Shown in pieces: positions 50,732 through 62,237 of a stretch of DNA of 64,000 nt. A model generated the notes under the pieces. The model made no database searches, was not told the DNA's origin, and saw nothing but the letters and a program-made list of their open reading frames with translations. The position numbers and the translations under genes are program-made. The stretch comes from Chamaea fasciata (Eukaryota > Chordata > Aves > Passeriformes > Sylviidae), in contig JARCOQ010000003.1 of NCBI GenBank assembly GCA_029207755.1, positions 96,550,646 through 96,614,645 on the forward strand, read 5' to 3'. Numbering within the stretch: position 1 is the first letter of the stretch; the number at the start of each line of letters is the position of its first letter.

Positions 50732-53086
50732 TAAACTTTGCTACACCATATTTTAGTGCCAGGAGGAAAAGGCTAAGGCCCTCTACATTACACTACCCCT
50801 TTTAGAACAAGCTCTTAGTTAAAACATGGGCCCCTTTTTTTTGAAGAGCTTTCATTTTGAAGCATGCCACTCTATGGACTATGATATGTTGTAAACAAAG
50901 ATTGAGTAAAATATCCAACATTATAAGTGATGCTCAAAATAGCACACAGATAAATGAAGATCACATTTCAAATCCTGCAGTTAAGAGAACAGGGATAGTG
51001 TGGAGATTTTATTGGGACCAAATGACTTCTCAGCTACCATTTCTGACTCCTCTTCTGAACCACTGTCACTGCTAGTCTATCTATTATGATTTATTTTATT
51101 TAAAGTTCAAGTCATTTGGAACAGCAGTTTGTTTATATGTTGTTTATATAGTGTGCAATGTAATTGCTTTGTGGTCTATGACTAAGAAATGAAATAAGCA
51201 GCTATGAAAATAATAATGCATCATCTACATCATAAGTCTCATCAAAGTTGTTCCTTGCCTTACTCAAATACAGAACCTGTGGTGAATTCTTATAATGGTT
51301 ATTCAGTACTTGTGTCATATTTCTGATTGCCTTAGATAAGAGCAGAGATATTTTATAAATTCTCAATTTCTCAGCAGCATAACCAGAAGATTGTGAAATC
51401 CTGGTCAAAGTCTATGTCTTATGCAAAAAGGCTTTTCTTGCTTCACAACTAGCTTTAATCACAAGTATGACCTCATCTTTGAATGAACCATCTTTCTCAG
51501 TTCAAGGCTGGCAGAAGTATAGATGGAACACATAAAAGATGGAGTTTTATTCAAAAGATGAAAAGTAGGTCTTAAGCAAAACACTCTGCTTATGCCCTAC
51601 AATAACTTATGGACATGTTCTTTAGCCTTCAAAGACACCTTAGTCTTTTTGGGAAACAACTCTCTTGTCCTTTTCCTTCCTCCTTCTCCATTCCTCTTTC
51701 AAAGGAACATCACTTTTCCATAGAGTGAATGACTTTCCTGAAGAACATTCCCTCTCATTTTCCTTGTCCTCCTTGATTGAACTAGGAAGTCTAGATTAGG
51801 GTCCCAATTCCTGAGCCCTGACTCAGAATTTTATTTTGTCTTCCAAAAAATGTCATTTGAGCCTTGTGCTAGAGCTTGAAGTCATCAGCACAGTGTTTGC
51901 AATAAACACCAGTGGAGAAAGAATTGATTTTCCTGTGGGCTCTGAAAATTCTGCAGCATGAACCATGTTCCCACACACAGAAATCAGAATAAAATATATG
52001 AAGTGTGAAAAGGAAGGAGGGGGAAAAACCAGACATTTTTGTGAGTGTTGCCAGTCAGCACATCATCAGTAGAACAATAAGGTTTGACTACCATAGGACA
52101 TCTGTAAGCAGAATGTGTTGCAGAAAGCATTCTGATGACAGATACTGTATTTCAGGGTAACTGTAGACTTTATGCAAAGACAGAACAGCCTCCTTCCAGC
52201 GGCTACTGATTACTAATAATCTATATATGGATTATCAAGCTAAAGTCTTCTTACCGGCTTCTATCTCACTCTAAACACAGAACATATACAAATGATTTGA
52301 AACTGTTCCACTCTGTAGACTTGAGAGATAGATGCACTACGTGAACTTCCATGTCTTTTTAATAATATTGTGGCAAAAATTTTGTACATCAATATTTTAA
52401 ATCTGGAATTCAAACATCTTATTTTAAAATTCTTTTTTTGAGAAGTCCATTGAGATATTTACTTTTTAACTCCATGCTTTGCAGTGACTAAAATTTTCAC
52501 ATCATGGCAAAAACAGCAATAACACTTTAAACTCTGCATGGTTGTTTCTAAACACATCTCTTTCAGTGCAGGTTTTGCTGTGTTCCCTTTGAGCCAAAGG
52601 AAGTGTCTCACTCACTCCTAAGATACTGCCAGTCTGCTATTCTGCAGGCAGATACCATCTTGCTTTGCCCATGGTTCACACCACCAGCAGAGAAACGGGT
52701 TTTGTGCAGTGACACAGCTGATGCTGAGCCTGAGAATGAGCAGGGCCTCAGGCTTGCATGAGACCAGCTACACAGCTCTAGGCATGGACAGTGGGAGCCT
52801 GTATCTGCTCAATGTACGCACGCAGTGTCATCTTGTTTGCCTGCAAAATGTGTGTATCTTTGCTTTTGCTGCCTGCCCTATCTGTTATCCCTCTAGGCCT
52901 GGGTACCTTGTGCACTTGCAAGTTCTTTTCTTCTAGAAGACCACAAGACTGCCTGATTAAAGTAATTCCTAGCTAAAATGTTCAAAATAAAATATTAATC
53001 ATTCATCCAAGAAGTTCTGTAACAGGGAGCAAAAAGATAAAGCAAAATCAGAAAAAAATCGCAATGGGTTTACCTTTATGAAAGTG
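50732..53086. other. Unique sequence between two LTR copies, no viral genes
   Basis: Although flanked by two copies of the same LTR family in the same orientation, this 2.4 kb shows no primer-binding site, gag, pol or env resemblance and has AT-rich unique character. The two LTRs are therefore better read as independent insertions than as ends of one provirus. No other gene is seen. Confidence 0.6.
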
Positions 53087-53097
53087 TTTTTTTTTTT

Positions 53098-53128
<31 letters not shown>

Positions 53129-53147
53129 CCTTTTTTGCTTTTTTTTA
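53087..53147. repeat. Long poly-T tract
   Basis: About 60 bases are nearly all T, broken by AA, CC and GC. It ends roughly 50 bp before the recognisable part of the truncated LTR. Its length makes sequencing or assembly error possible here. Confidence 0.93.
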
Positions 53148-53194
53148 ACTGCCCTGAAAAATGCTGTTGAGTCAGTGCCACCAGCTGCATTCTT

Positions 53195-53719
53195 GGCTGG
53201 GGCAATACTTGTGCAGTTCATTAAGGACTGCAGCCCATGGGAAAGACTCATGGAGGAGTTCATGAAGGACTGTCTGCCTTGGGAGAGACCCCTCCATCTG
53301 GAACGGGGGGGGGGTGGGCCCTCAACTCTCTGAGAAGGAAGCAGTGGCAGAAACAATCTGTGATGAACTGACTGTAACCCAAATTTGCCATCTCCCTCCA
53401 TCACAGTGGGAGGAGATAGAGAACTGGGAATAGTTAAGGCCAGGAAGAACAAAACACTGGAGGCAAGGTAGTCTTAAGATTTGTTTTTCTTTTCAATATC
53501 CTACTCTTTGAATGGTAATAAATTCAATTCATTTATTCAAGCTGAGTCTGATTTACTGCAATGGTAAGTACTTTCACTGTCATGACAGAGTGACCACTCC
53601 CTGTTCTTACCTCAATTCATGAACCTTTGTCATTGTTTCTCTTCCCTGCACTGTTGGGGAGGAGAGTGTTATAATGGCTTTGGTGGGTACCTGGCCTACA
53701 GCCAGGGTCAACTCACCAA
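53195..53719 (+). mobile_element. Truncated LTR, same family as 49.2 kb
   Basis: This is the 3' part of the same LTR family as the copy at 49.2 kb. Shared landmarks in order are 'AAGGACTGCAGCCCATGGG', 'GGAGGAGTTCATGAAGGACTG', 'TGATGAACTGACTGTAACCC', a 'CTTTTCAATATCCTACTCT' block, AATAAAT, 'CTGAGTCTGATTTACTGC', and an end at 'CTTTGGTGGGTACCTGGCC' and 'CAGCCAGGGTCAACTCACC'. The 5' half is missing, with a poly-T tract in its place. A G-run lies near 53307-53316. There is no viral coding sequence. Confidence 0.88.
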
Positions 53720-54139
53720 AAAAATACAGCCTTCCTTTTATAATTTGCATGCCTTTGTCAAAGACTCATCTCCAGTTACTGCTGAAGCTGTATGTAAACT
53801 GCTTTCTTCTTGAGAACCTCTTTAAAGGTTTTAGATTTTGTTGCTATTATTTGTTCATGATGCTTTTGTTACTGGCCTCAGAGATGAGAACTGTCCACTT
53901 TGTTGGCCAGTGAAGCAGCAGCATTCACTTGTCCTGCACTGTTAACAACCTCCTTCCTTTGAATTTTGCAGTTCAAAAGTGAGCAGTGGGGGAAATGATT
54001 AAATTCCAGAGCTGAAGAACAGATGCAGAGGGCAGAGGCTGAAAGTGTAATGCTTGAACAAATATTGCCTGGGTCTTGGTATTGAATACTCCTGTTTACT
54101 CCACCAGCCATATCAGAACTTGAGGTGGTGCCACAGAAC
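53720..54139. other. Short unique spacer between LTR remnants
   Basis: Nothing recognisable was found; short frames only. Confidence 0.6.
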
Positions 54140-54690
54140 TCCAGCTAGCTCCTTCCCGGATTGTGCTGAGAGTGGTCTCCCCCAGACCAGGATTGGTCCA
54201 GGTGGAGGTAGAGCAGGGCTGCTTTGGGCAACAGCAATGCTGCTCTCTTCAACACCTTGGGGATAAAATGCCAAGGACCAAAGCATCAGAGAGGGGTCTC
54301 TCATATGATTCCCAAGGAAGTTTATTCCAAGAGACAAGCAGGGATGAAAAGACCAAGAACAAGGCAGCGCTTTCACTTACAAACAGGGGAGGTACTGAGG
54401 GAGGGTACAGACATTCAACCAATGGGGTAAAACTGGGGGAGGATCATAAGGAGGGACTTACAGAGTGATGACCATTGAGAAAACACAACGGGAGCATACA
54501 ACTTGAATAAACCAATGGTGCGCCGAGGAACACAGAAATTTCTAGAATTTAGGGCAGGGATGGACAAGGATTGACATCCTGGTAGGTAGGTCTAGGGAGT
54601 GACAAACCGCTGGTGGACGGGGGAGTCAATTTGGGTCACTTCCAAGCAGAGTCTTAGCAACAGTGTAATGTCTTCTCCAGCCCAAACACT
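54140..54690 (-). mobile_element. ERV LTR on the minus strand (different family)
   Basis: Read on the minus strand, the sequence starts TGTTTGGGCTGGAGAAGAC (right end at about 54688) and includes a CCATTGGTTTATTC word. It continues through 'CCATTGGTTGAATGTCTG' and 'CTTGTCTCTTGGAATAAAC', the AATAAA poly(A) signal being the TTTATT at 54321-54326 of the plus strand, to a U5-like end with several 'CAATCCTGG' and 'GGGAGACC' words. This layout is that of an avian endogenous-retrovirus LTR. I could not settle the 3' end or a target-site duplication. It has no similarity to the two plus-strand LTRs and no viral genes. Confidence 0.72.
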
Positions 54691-55417
54691 AAACTCTACC
54701 ATGGGAAAGTCTCTGTACATGGAATAAAACCTGTGGTGAAGGGTATAATAAAGAATTGAAAAGAATTAAGATATTGCCACTGATACAGGGTAGCTTTAAC
54801 AGAGAAGATATTTTTGTATGTAAGGAAAGTGATTAACTTCTAATTACAAATTCTGAATATATTTGAAAAGAGTCGAACTTCAGTGTATTTTTTTAAATAA
54901 CTAAAAGAGCAGTCACAAAGGGAAGAAAATCGACAGGTGGAATGTAAGCCCTAACATCAAAATGATCACTAAATCTGTTGCTAGTTTCACTACATCCATT
55001 TGAGTGTTCAAGATGTTGATTCAGATATTAAACACATTAAGTACTTTTTACATCCCCTTAGCACAAGTAGAGTGCAATTAATAGTTCTATGTAATTTCAT
55101 GTAAATGTACACACACACAGGTCTTACATCCTCATCAGTATTTCTTGCAGATATGTCACTTATATTTGATTAATTTATATTAAAATGTAGCAAACTCTTA
55201 TTGAGTCTTTTTCTGAGTTCTCCATTACTTGCATCTATATACTTATTTTTCTTTTAGCTTTAGAAAACAGCCATTTCTCTGCAGTTAAGATATTACACTG
55301 AACAGTCCCCTCTGTGTTGCAAAGATATTATATTTGACAGTCAGTCAATCTTATTTATTATCTTTTAGCAAAAAATGAATTTGAAAAAATGAAACAAAGT
55401 TTTTCATTGTCAACACC
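54691..55417. other. Unique AT-rich sequence, no gene seen
   Basis: Nothing recognisable was found. A short CA run lies near 55111-55120. Confidence 0.65.
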
Positions 55418-55541
55418 CTCTTGGTATGGCAGAGCACAGCAATCCATGCTAAAATGATTTAGAGTGTCTAATCATATTAGCACAAGTGTTCCACTAAGGA
55501 AAAGATGCTGGTAAAAAATGTCATAGAAAGTTCTGTGCCCA
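55418..55541 (+). repeat. Left copy of an inverted repeat pair
   Basis: The first 24 bases (55418-55441) are the exact reverse complement of 56611-56634. Beyond them the match continues with a 'CCATGCTAAAAT' word, then 'CTAATCATATTAGCA' and a weaker 'GTTCTGTGCCCAC' word, with a deletion and an insertion relative to the partner. Similarity therefore runs about 125 bp, pointing inwards. It may be a terminal inverted repeat of a nonautonomous DNA transposon or one of two copies of an unknown short repeat. Confidence 0.7.
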
Positions 55542-56521
55542 CAATGTTAAGACCTCTGTAGCTCCAAAGCAGGTTTCTTGCATCCAGACTACCTTTTGAG
55601 AATGGTCCCTGGCTGGGGGTGTCCCCGGCCCTCACTATCAAACTATTTGCAAGAACTGTTTGACTGTGCACATATCAACAGAGGCCAAAATTCTGGTGGA
55701 AGCAGTTTAACAGCAAAGAAAATCTGTGTCTGGGATAGCTCTCCAATGCTGTTTAATTTTTCAGTTCAGATGCAACCAGAAACTACCATTTCTTTCCACA
55801 TGGTCATTCAATGACAGCAAACAGGGTGTCAGTAGTTTTATCATGTGAAAACATGGTAAAAATTCTGACAGGTAATCTTTTGTCTCCTTATCAACAGAAG
55901 ATGTGGCATTGCACATGCACACAGGTAGTCATACGGGCTGAAATGAATCCATCAATGGGGTTCTTTTACCATCTCATTTCTCTGCTCTGGGGAACACAAT
56001 GCTCTAATTGTCATTCTTCTTGATAGACATTGCCAATACATACTGTAATTTTTAATGCCTTGTTATAAACTGTATCTATTTTCTCCTATGTGAAGGACCT
56101 GTGTTTCATAAAGATCTGATTCCTCATTTCCTGCATTGTCTCTGATGTTTTATTTCAAGAATTTTTAACTTTTTATAATGTTCTTTCTGAAATACCTGTA
56201 CTTTATTGGATCCTTTTGTCTCAGAAACACTCAGCTGAGATTGTATTTGTTTATTTTTGTGGTTGATACTGGCAATCTCTGATCTTTCAGCCTTTTGTAG
56301 ATTTAATGAATGTGTTATTGTATATATAATTAAAGTGTCACTTTACCATAAGTATATTTAGAAAGGTACATGGAGAAATGCTCCTATGCTTCCTAGACTG
56401 AAATTTCTTCCATCTTCATTTTCTTGAAAAATGTTCTTTAATACAAACTGCAAAGGTTTTAGGTAGATACATCTCTTGGAGAGTGCTGATCACTGTAGTT
56501 CTCCTTGCTGGCTCACCAAAG
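55542..56521. other. Interior between the inverted repeats
   Basis: About 1 kb lies between the facing repeats. Its frames (78 and 70 codons at 55578-55814 and 55811-56023, plus strand, overlapping slightly) have no transposase-like motif that I recognise. If the repeats are transposon ends, the element is nonautonomous or heavily decayed. Confidence 0.4.
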
Positions 56522-56634
56522 GTGTGACAGAACTCACCAGCCTTGGCACTAACAGTATGCTAACATGATTAGAGAATGTATATATTTTAGCATGGTGTTA
56601 TAGCCAGAACTGCTGTGCTCTGCCATACCAAGAG
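56522..56634 (-). repeat. Right copy of an inverted repeat pair
   Basis: This is the inverted partner of 55418-55541. The outer 24 bp are exact; inside are 'TGCTAACATGATTAGAGAATG' and 'TTTTAGCATGG' words that mirror the left copy. The mirrored 'GACAGAACTCACCAGCC' word near 56526-56542 matches the left copy only loosely. Confidence 0.7.
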
Positions 56635-57409
56635 TGTTCTAAATTAATGACATATGGAGACAGAAAATTCATGGCATCTCTTGAGGTTTTGCTCCGTTCC
56701 TTAACCACCTTCATTGCTAAAAGATGCATCTTGTTTCTAATTTAAATTTATCTTCTTTGACTTTCAGTCACTGCCATTTTTTACTTTGCTCAAGTATTTC
56801 AATGTCTCAAATTCTTCATGTACTTCAATGCTGTAATCAGATCTTCCAGTGTTCTTTTTTGTTTTCTTGTTTTTATAATTATGCACAGTAATGAATAATG
56901 TTAACAATGCAGAATAATAAGAACTAATTTTGTAATTCCATTTTTGTAAGATATATTCTTTAAATAATTTTGAAGCCATTTGAGAAACATTTCTAAAATC
57001 TTTTATACATGAGAACTGGAAATATTTAGAGATGTAGTGGGATAAAAAATGACTTATTTTATTATCTATTTTCTTGTTTATAGATAGATTGGATCTGTTT
57101 TAGAGGAAACAGTTTGGAGGTGAGTACAGTACTGATCATCAACAGTCAAGATCAGATTATCAGAAGAAAAATCCCTTCTATTTTACATACCTGATTTAGA
57201 GTCATACTTCTGTGTCTAGGGCTAGATGGCTTTTAGATCAAACCATTGAAGAAATTTGCATGTAAAATTGCTTATTTTCTGTCAAGAATATTTTTGTAGT
57301 ATCTGTAGAATTGGAAATAGTCTGAATGAACAAACAGAAGTGTGTATATGTGTTTACATTTAAGAAAACAAAAAAAGAATACTGACCTCCTAGCTACAGA
57401 CTTGGCAAT
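56635..57409. other. Unique sequence, no gene seen
   Basis: AT-rich DNA with short frames only and no known repeat. Confidence 0.65.
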
Positions 57410-58520
57410 ATAACCTTAACAACACAGAACATTCCTGAGATGAGGAAGTAAATAAAAAATGAGGTAAGATACAACATGGTTTTAACAAATACAGAATGAG
57501 TGAAGCTAATGTGATACTTTCCTAAGAGAAGATAACTGATTTTCCAGACAAGTGAACTGCAGCAGGTCTCATCTATCTGGAATACAATGAAGCCTTTGAA
57601 TATAGTGCCTCATAAGAGTTCTACATGAGTGCCTCATATTAGCTCAACAGCAGTTCAATGTGTGTGCATATCTGGGTAAAAAAAGACGATGTTGGAAAGT
57701 TGAAAGGGAAACTGTTGGGTTGGAAGGAAGTCATTATACTGAAATTTCTCAAAGATCCATCTTCAGACAATTTTCTTTAGTATTGCCATAAATAAAGTGG
57801 ACAGCAGTAGAGACATGCTAGAAAAATTACTAAGGTCACAAAATAACCTTAAAAAAAAGCAGGAAGAGAATATAATTTGGTAGGAAAACTGAATGCCACA
57901 AGAACTGAATGCACTAGTTTTATCAGGAAAGAGTATTAATAGACAGAATGTAATCATGAGTTAGGGACTGAAAGTTGTTAAGATAATGATTCTTTTTCTA
58001 TACAAGATAAAATAAAAAGTGGGCGTAAGTGGACATGAAAAGAGCAAGTTCTACCTGAGCAGATTTTGAGCAAAGTGTTTCTAGTAGAGCAGTAGAGAGG
58101 CACTTGTCTCATAAGACCTGAGTCTTGGTGTTCAGGACTGAGAAAGATAGATTTACAAAATTAGGAAAGAAAGATTGTCAAATGCCAGGAAGCTTTTCCT
58201 TGAAGAGAGGCTAGAAAGGAGGCTTGCTTGCTTAGTCTTGCAAAATGGAGATTGAAAAAGGTGTGATTAGTCACCAGTGGGCACAAAAGAGGTATTTGAG
58301 TTAAATTAGTGTTGACACAAGGACATAAATTAATTTAAATGTGAAATTTAAAGAAATCTGAGGTTTTTGTGAACTGAATGTTGTGAAAATCTGGAATAGT
58401 GTTCTAGAAGAAAAAAGGCAAAATCTTGATTTGCTTCTGTGGAACTGTAGCAATTTTTAAAAAAGTTGTGTTCTAGGTCGACTTCATTAGCAGATGACTA
58501 GAGTTGATGATCCAGGGGGT
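57410..58520 (+). mobile_element. Long, heavily decayed CR1 LINE copy
   Basis: Plus-strand CR1 remnants occur in the correct order. The RT entry block is seen at about 57460-57620 ('TACAACATGGTTTTAACAAA', 'TCATCTATCTGGAATACAATG' followed by AAGCCTTTGAATATAGTGCC, the decayed 'KAFD' step). At about 57750-57840 are 'CCATCTTCAGACAATTTTC' and 'AAATAAAGTGGACAGCAGTAG'. About 58190-58250 has 'CTTTTCCTTGAAGAGAGGC', and the end at about 58380-58520 includes 'GTGAAAATCTGGAATAGTG' and 'GATGATCCAGGGGGTATC'. Divergence is high and stops are frequent, so this is one of the older copies. Confidence 0.7.
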
Positions 58521-61500
58521 ATCTTGAGCATGCTGTCATGCTCATCACCTCCATTTTGTTGCTTAATTTTGCTTCATTTGCAGAAGAACACAACATCCAT
58601 CAGGCTTTGCAGCCTGTTCTCTGAGGAAGTACTGCAACTCTGATAATGACTAGTAAAATTGGACTCGGAGTTGGTAATCCAGGCTCACACAGGAGGCATG
58701 CTGCAGAACTAGGTTTTAAATTTAAACTTTCAAAGTCCTAGAAGCATGTCTTAAGCATACAAATATTCTTTTGCTTACATCTTTGCACTTATGATTCAGG
58801 ATTAATTTATCTGTCGTAGATCACCTTTTCTGGCAATAATCTAAGTGGAAGATCAAGAGTTTTTGTCTTGTCTGCGCATGAGCTGTAATAAAATCCACAG
58901 CACAGATACTACACAAAATTCATATCTGGTTAAGCCAAACAAGGAATTAATTCACCACTTAGCCATGGGCAGACCAGTGTTCAGCCATCTGGAGGACAGC
59001 AGGGCTCCATTACATGTAACAGTGATCTGGGAAGACAAACACCATCACTCTGAATGTCTTCCCTTCCTCCTTCTTTTCCCAGTTTTTTATGCTGAGCATG
59101 ATGCCATATGATATGGAACATTCCATGGGTCAGCTGGAGTCTGTTGTCCCAACTGTGTCCCCTTGTGCATCCCCAGTCTCCTCACTGTTCAGGCAGTACG
59201 AGAAAGAGAAAAGGCCTTGATGCTGTGCAAGTGCTGCTCAGCAATAACAAAAACATCTTTGAATTACTGACACTGTTTTTCAGCACTAGTCCAAAACACA
59301 GCCTCATACCAGCCACTCTGAAGTAAATTAACTCTACCCCAACAAAAACTAGTGCAGTTCATTAATATCTATTACTGTTTTATAACAGTATAAGCTTCAA
59401 AATACCTTTAAGAAGGGTGATTTCATTAATTTCAAACTGTTTATCTCCTTGGGGCTTGGAAAACTCAGAGAAATACCTTGCATATTATTATTAGTTGTAG
59501 TACTCAATAGGATTTCTATGACATAAACACAAATTGTCTTTTTCTTTGGTTGAAAAGTAGATATTTCTACTTCAAATATTTCTAGAAGGAGCAGCATCCC
59601 TCAGCAAGCAGGTTTGAGGGAAAACTCTGCTTTTTTTTGGGAAATCTCTTCTGGAGAAATGTTTTTCAATTTTATGCTGTGCAAATGTCCTGATGTGAAG
59701 CAGGGAAATAAAAACTCAAGGTATTTCTGAAAACCTTTTACAGTACCATACTGAGTACCTAGTATGCTCACCGAGTGATATCTGGCTATTTAGATAAGGT
59801 GATAAGTGATGACAGAATAAATGTACTCATAAAGAGCATTAGGAGCATCAATTCTATCCTTTTAAATATTTTAAAAATTTTGTGGGCAAGGAGGCAGTCC
59901 AAAATATTAACCTGCAGGAATTTTAATTAATTTAGGAGACCTTACCATAAGCTGAGATGTTTTAAAAAATATATTGGATTTTTATAGCTCAGTGATGAAA
60001 GAGGCTGGCTCTCAAAAAGCACTGCTGCAAAATTATATTATTTTTCTTATAGGGTGGAAGGCAACGATATTTAAGATCAAATGTGTTTGAAAGATGAAAG
60101 CAAAAAAAAAGGCTACAGATTATTGATTTGAATTTAGAAAGAAATGAAATGCCTACTCCTCATATCAAGTTTGTTTTGGAAATTTTAAACTACTATAAGT
60201 ATTTTAGTTAAAGTATTTCAAAGTATTTTAGCTATAGGAGTATTTTAGTTTATTTTTGAGGTAATTTTGAATGACTGTTTCTCAGTAAAAGAAATAGCTT
60301 TTCAGAGCTTCCATTTTCTTTTTTTTGGCACATACCACATGGTACATAAATATCAATAATTTGCTTTGGGTAAAAAGCCTGCAGAAAACCAAGCTGCCAT
60401 TCAATATATTAAAAAAAAAAATATTACTCTTGTGTATGTGACTTTTCTAGACTGCAATGGTGCAGAATTATCCCAGAAAAAACCCTCTAAGTTGCATCTT
60501 GTTACCAATTTCATATGGTTATAGATATGTAAGGTAGGGTAAGCTGCTAATGCCATTTAGACTTCATAGACTTCTGCACAAGGTTCACAGGCCTATTGCC
60601 CATTTTTAGTATGGCAGCTGAAGGTCAGGAATGATACCACAAAGATTAAAATTGTTTGTGAATGTAACTGATGCCAAAAATTTGCATGTGAGAAGACCAC
60701 ATTTCTAAAGTTTAGTTTTCAATCGCACATATTATAAATCACTAATTATTACATTTACAAAACAATAAATTATTTGGGCTACTCAGCTATATTAATTTCA
60801 AATAAATACAGAGATTTAATTTTTGCTTGAATACCCCTTCAAGTTGTACACATTGCCACATATAGAAAATTGAATGTGTTTGAGATCTGAAGGAAAAGAA
60901 CAAACAACTGACAATATATATTTTTTCCACAACTATTTTTACTCTGAGAGATAGTGAAAAAATTCCATTGGTAGCTTTAAAAAGCAACAAAAAAACTGAC
61001 CAGATCTATGATTTGCATTAATTCATACCCAGTTGTATGCATTTAACGCTGACATTCTGAGCCCTATAAAATGCTGGCTTCTTTCAAAGCACATTGATAT
61101 TGAAGAGAAGCACAGGTGTCTACTGATGCACTGTCTACTATAATTTGACTAATTTATGCTTGGAAAAGACCATAGTACTTTTTAATTTTATACATATTGC
61201 CCACAGAGAGACTATTTCTATCTCATAACACTGCACTGCTATTTGAAGTGCAATTTTCTTGCAAAGCTGGCAGAATTTATTTTCTCAGAGATATCTAGAA
61301 GAATCCTCAAATGCTTAAATTACAGTGAAATTTCTGTTTGACAGCCTCTGTGTGGCTCAAAGGATTAAACTTCAAGTCCTCATATAATGGAATAAGAGCC
61401 TAACGACTATCCTAGATTATTAAGTCTCTGAGTTCCACAAAATCAGCTTACTACTGATGAAGAACAAGGCAGAAGTTGGGCTGCTGTATGCCTATGAGCT

Positions 61501-62207
61501 GGGTATGTACTGCTTTCAGACCTAAATTCCTGGGACTGCTTTCATTAGGGGCCATTGTAAGCTCTCCCTTAGCAACTGAGACAAGAAATTGTAAGATTTA
61601 TGCTCTCATTTCTAGCAAAAATATATCACAAAGAAACCCCAACAGACCCAAACCTTTTCCCATAAGGCTGTGGTCCAAACCCTCATATTGTAGTCTGAAA
61701 TGTCACTTCCTAGGATGAAAAAAAGAAAAACAGAAAAAAAAAATAAATGCCTGCTGGAAGGGAAAACTGGGCTTTTTGTTTTCTGGCCAGGAGTCTGACG
61801 GGCACAGTTTAGCTTGTTTCTAAGATCAGAATCTTTCAGATAAGGAGTGGTCAAATCGTAGTGTGCCTTGAATACAAAGTCCATAATTACAAACTTCTCT
61901 TGAATATGTACAGGCGGTCATTTCAGTAAACAGGTTGCAGGAGTCACACTGCAGTGTAACTTTGAATATATTTGTAACAGGCAGGTAAGCATAGAAAGCA
62001 CTATCATACAGCATGATGTTTTGTAGTTGGTTCAGCCTAACCTGTTCTCCTAAGAGCATTTAGGCAGCATCTAAATACTTACCAAAATAATACCTCTTTT
62101 AAATTAATGCTTGAAGTTTAGGGATAAACCATGAAATTCTGCTTGAATATAATTAATATTTGTACGCGTACGCTTGCATAGGAAAAATTATATTTGTCAT
62201 ATGCTTT
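58521..62207. other. Unique AT-rich sequence, no gene seen
   Basis: No gene was recognised. Small features are a 7 bp-arm palindrome at 58526-58543, an 'AGTATTTTAG' word repeated three times at 60197-60250, and A-runs near 60411-60421 and 61721-61743. The 90-codon minus frame at 61612-61884 and the 88-codon plus frame at 58845-59111 look like chance. Confidence 0.65.
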
Positions 62208-62237
62208 ACTATGCCTAAATTTAATTTTAGGCATAGT
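62208..62237. repeat. Perfect 12 bp-arm hairpin
   Basis: Arms ACTATGCCTAAA (62208-62219) and TTTAGGCATAGT (62226-62237) are exact reverse complements with a TTTAAT loop. A third, direct copy of the TATGCCTAAA word follows at about 62240-62249. A separate GTACGCGTAC palindrome lies about 40 bp upstream (62162-62171). Confidence 0.93.

Noticed and set aside
50732..53086. Interior of a full provirus between two LTRs
   Set aside because: No primer-binding site or gag/pol/env-like frames, and the sequence is AT-rich and unlike retroviral coding DNA.
53096..53452. 118-codon minus-strand frame with a lysine run
   Set aside because: The lysines are a translation of the poly-T tract and the rest is reversed LTR sequence.
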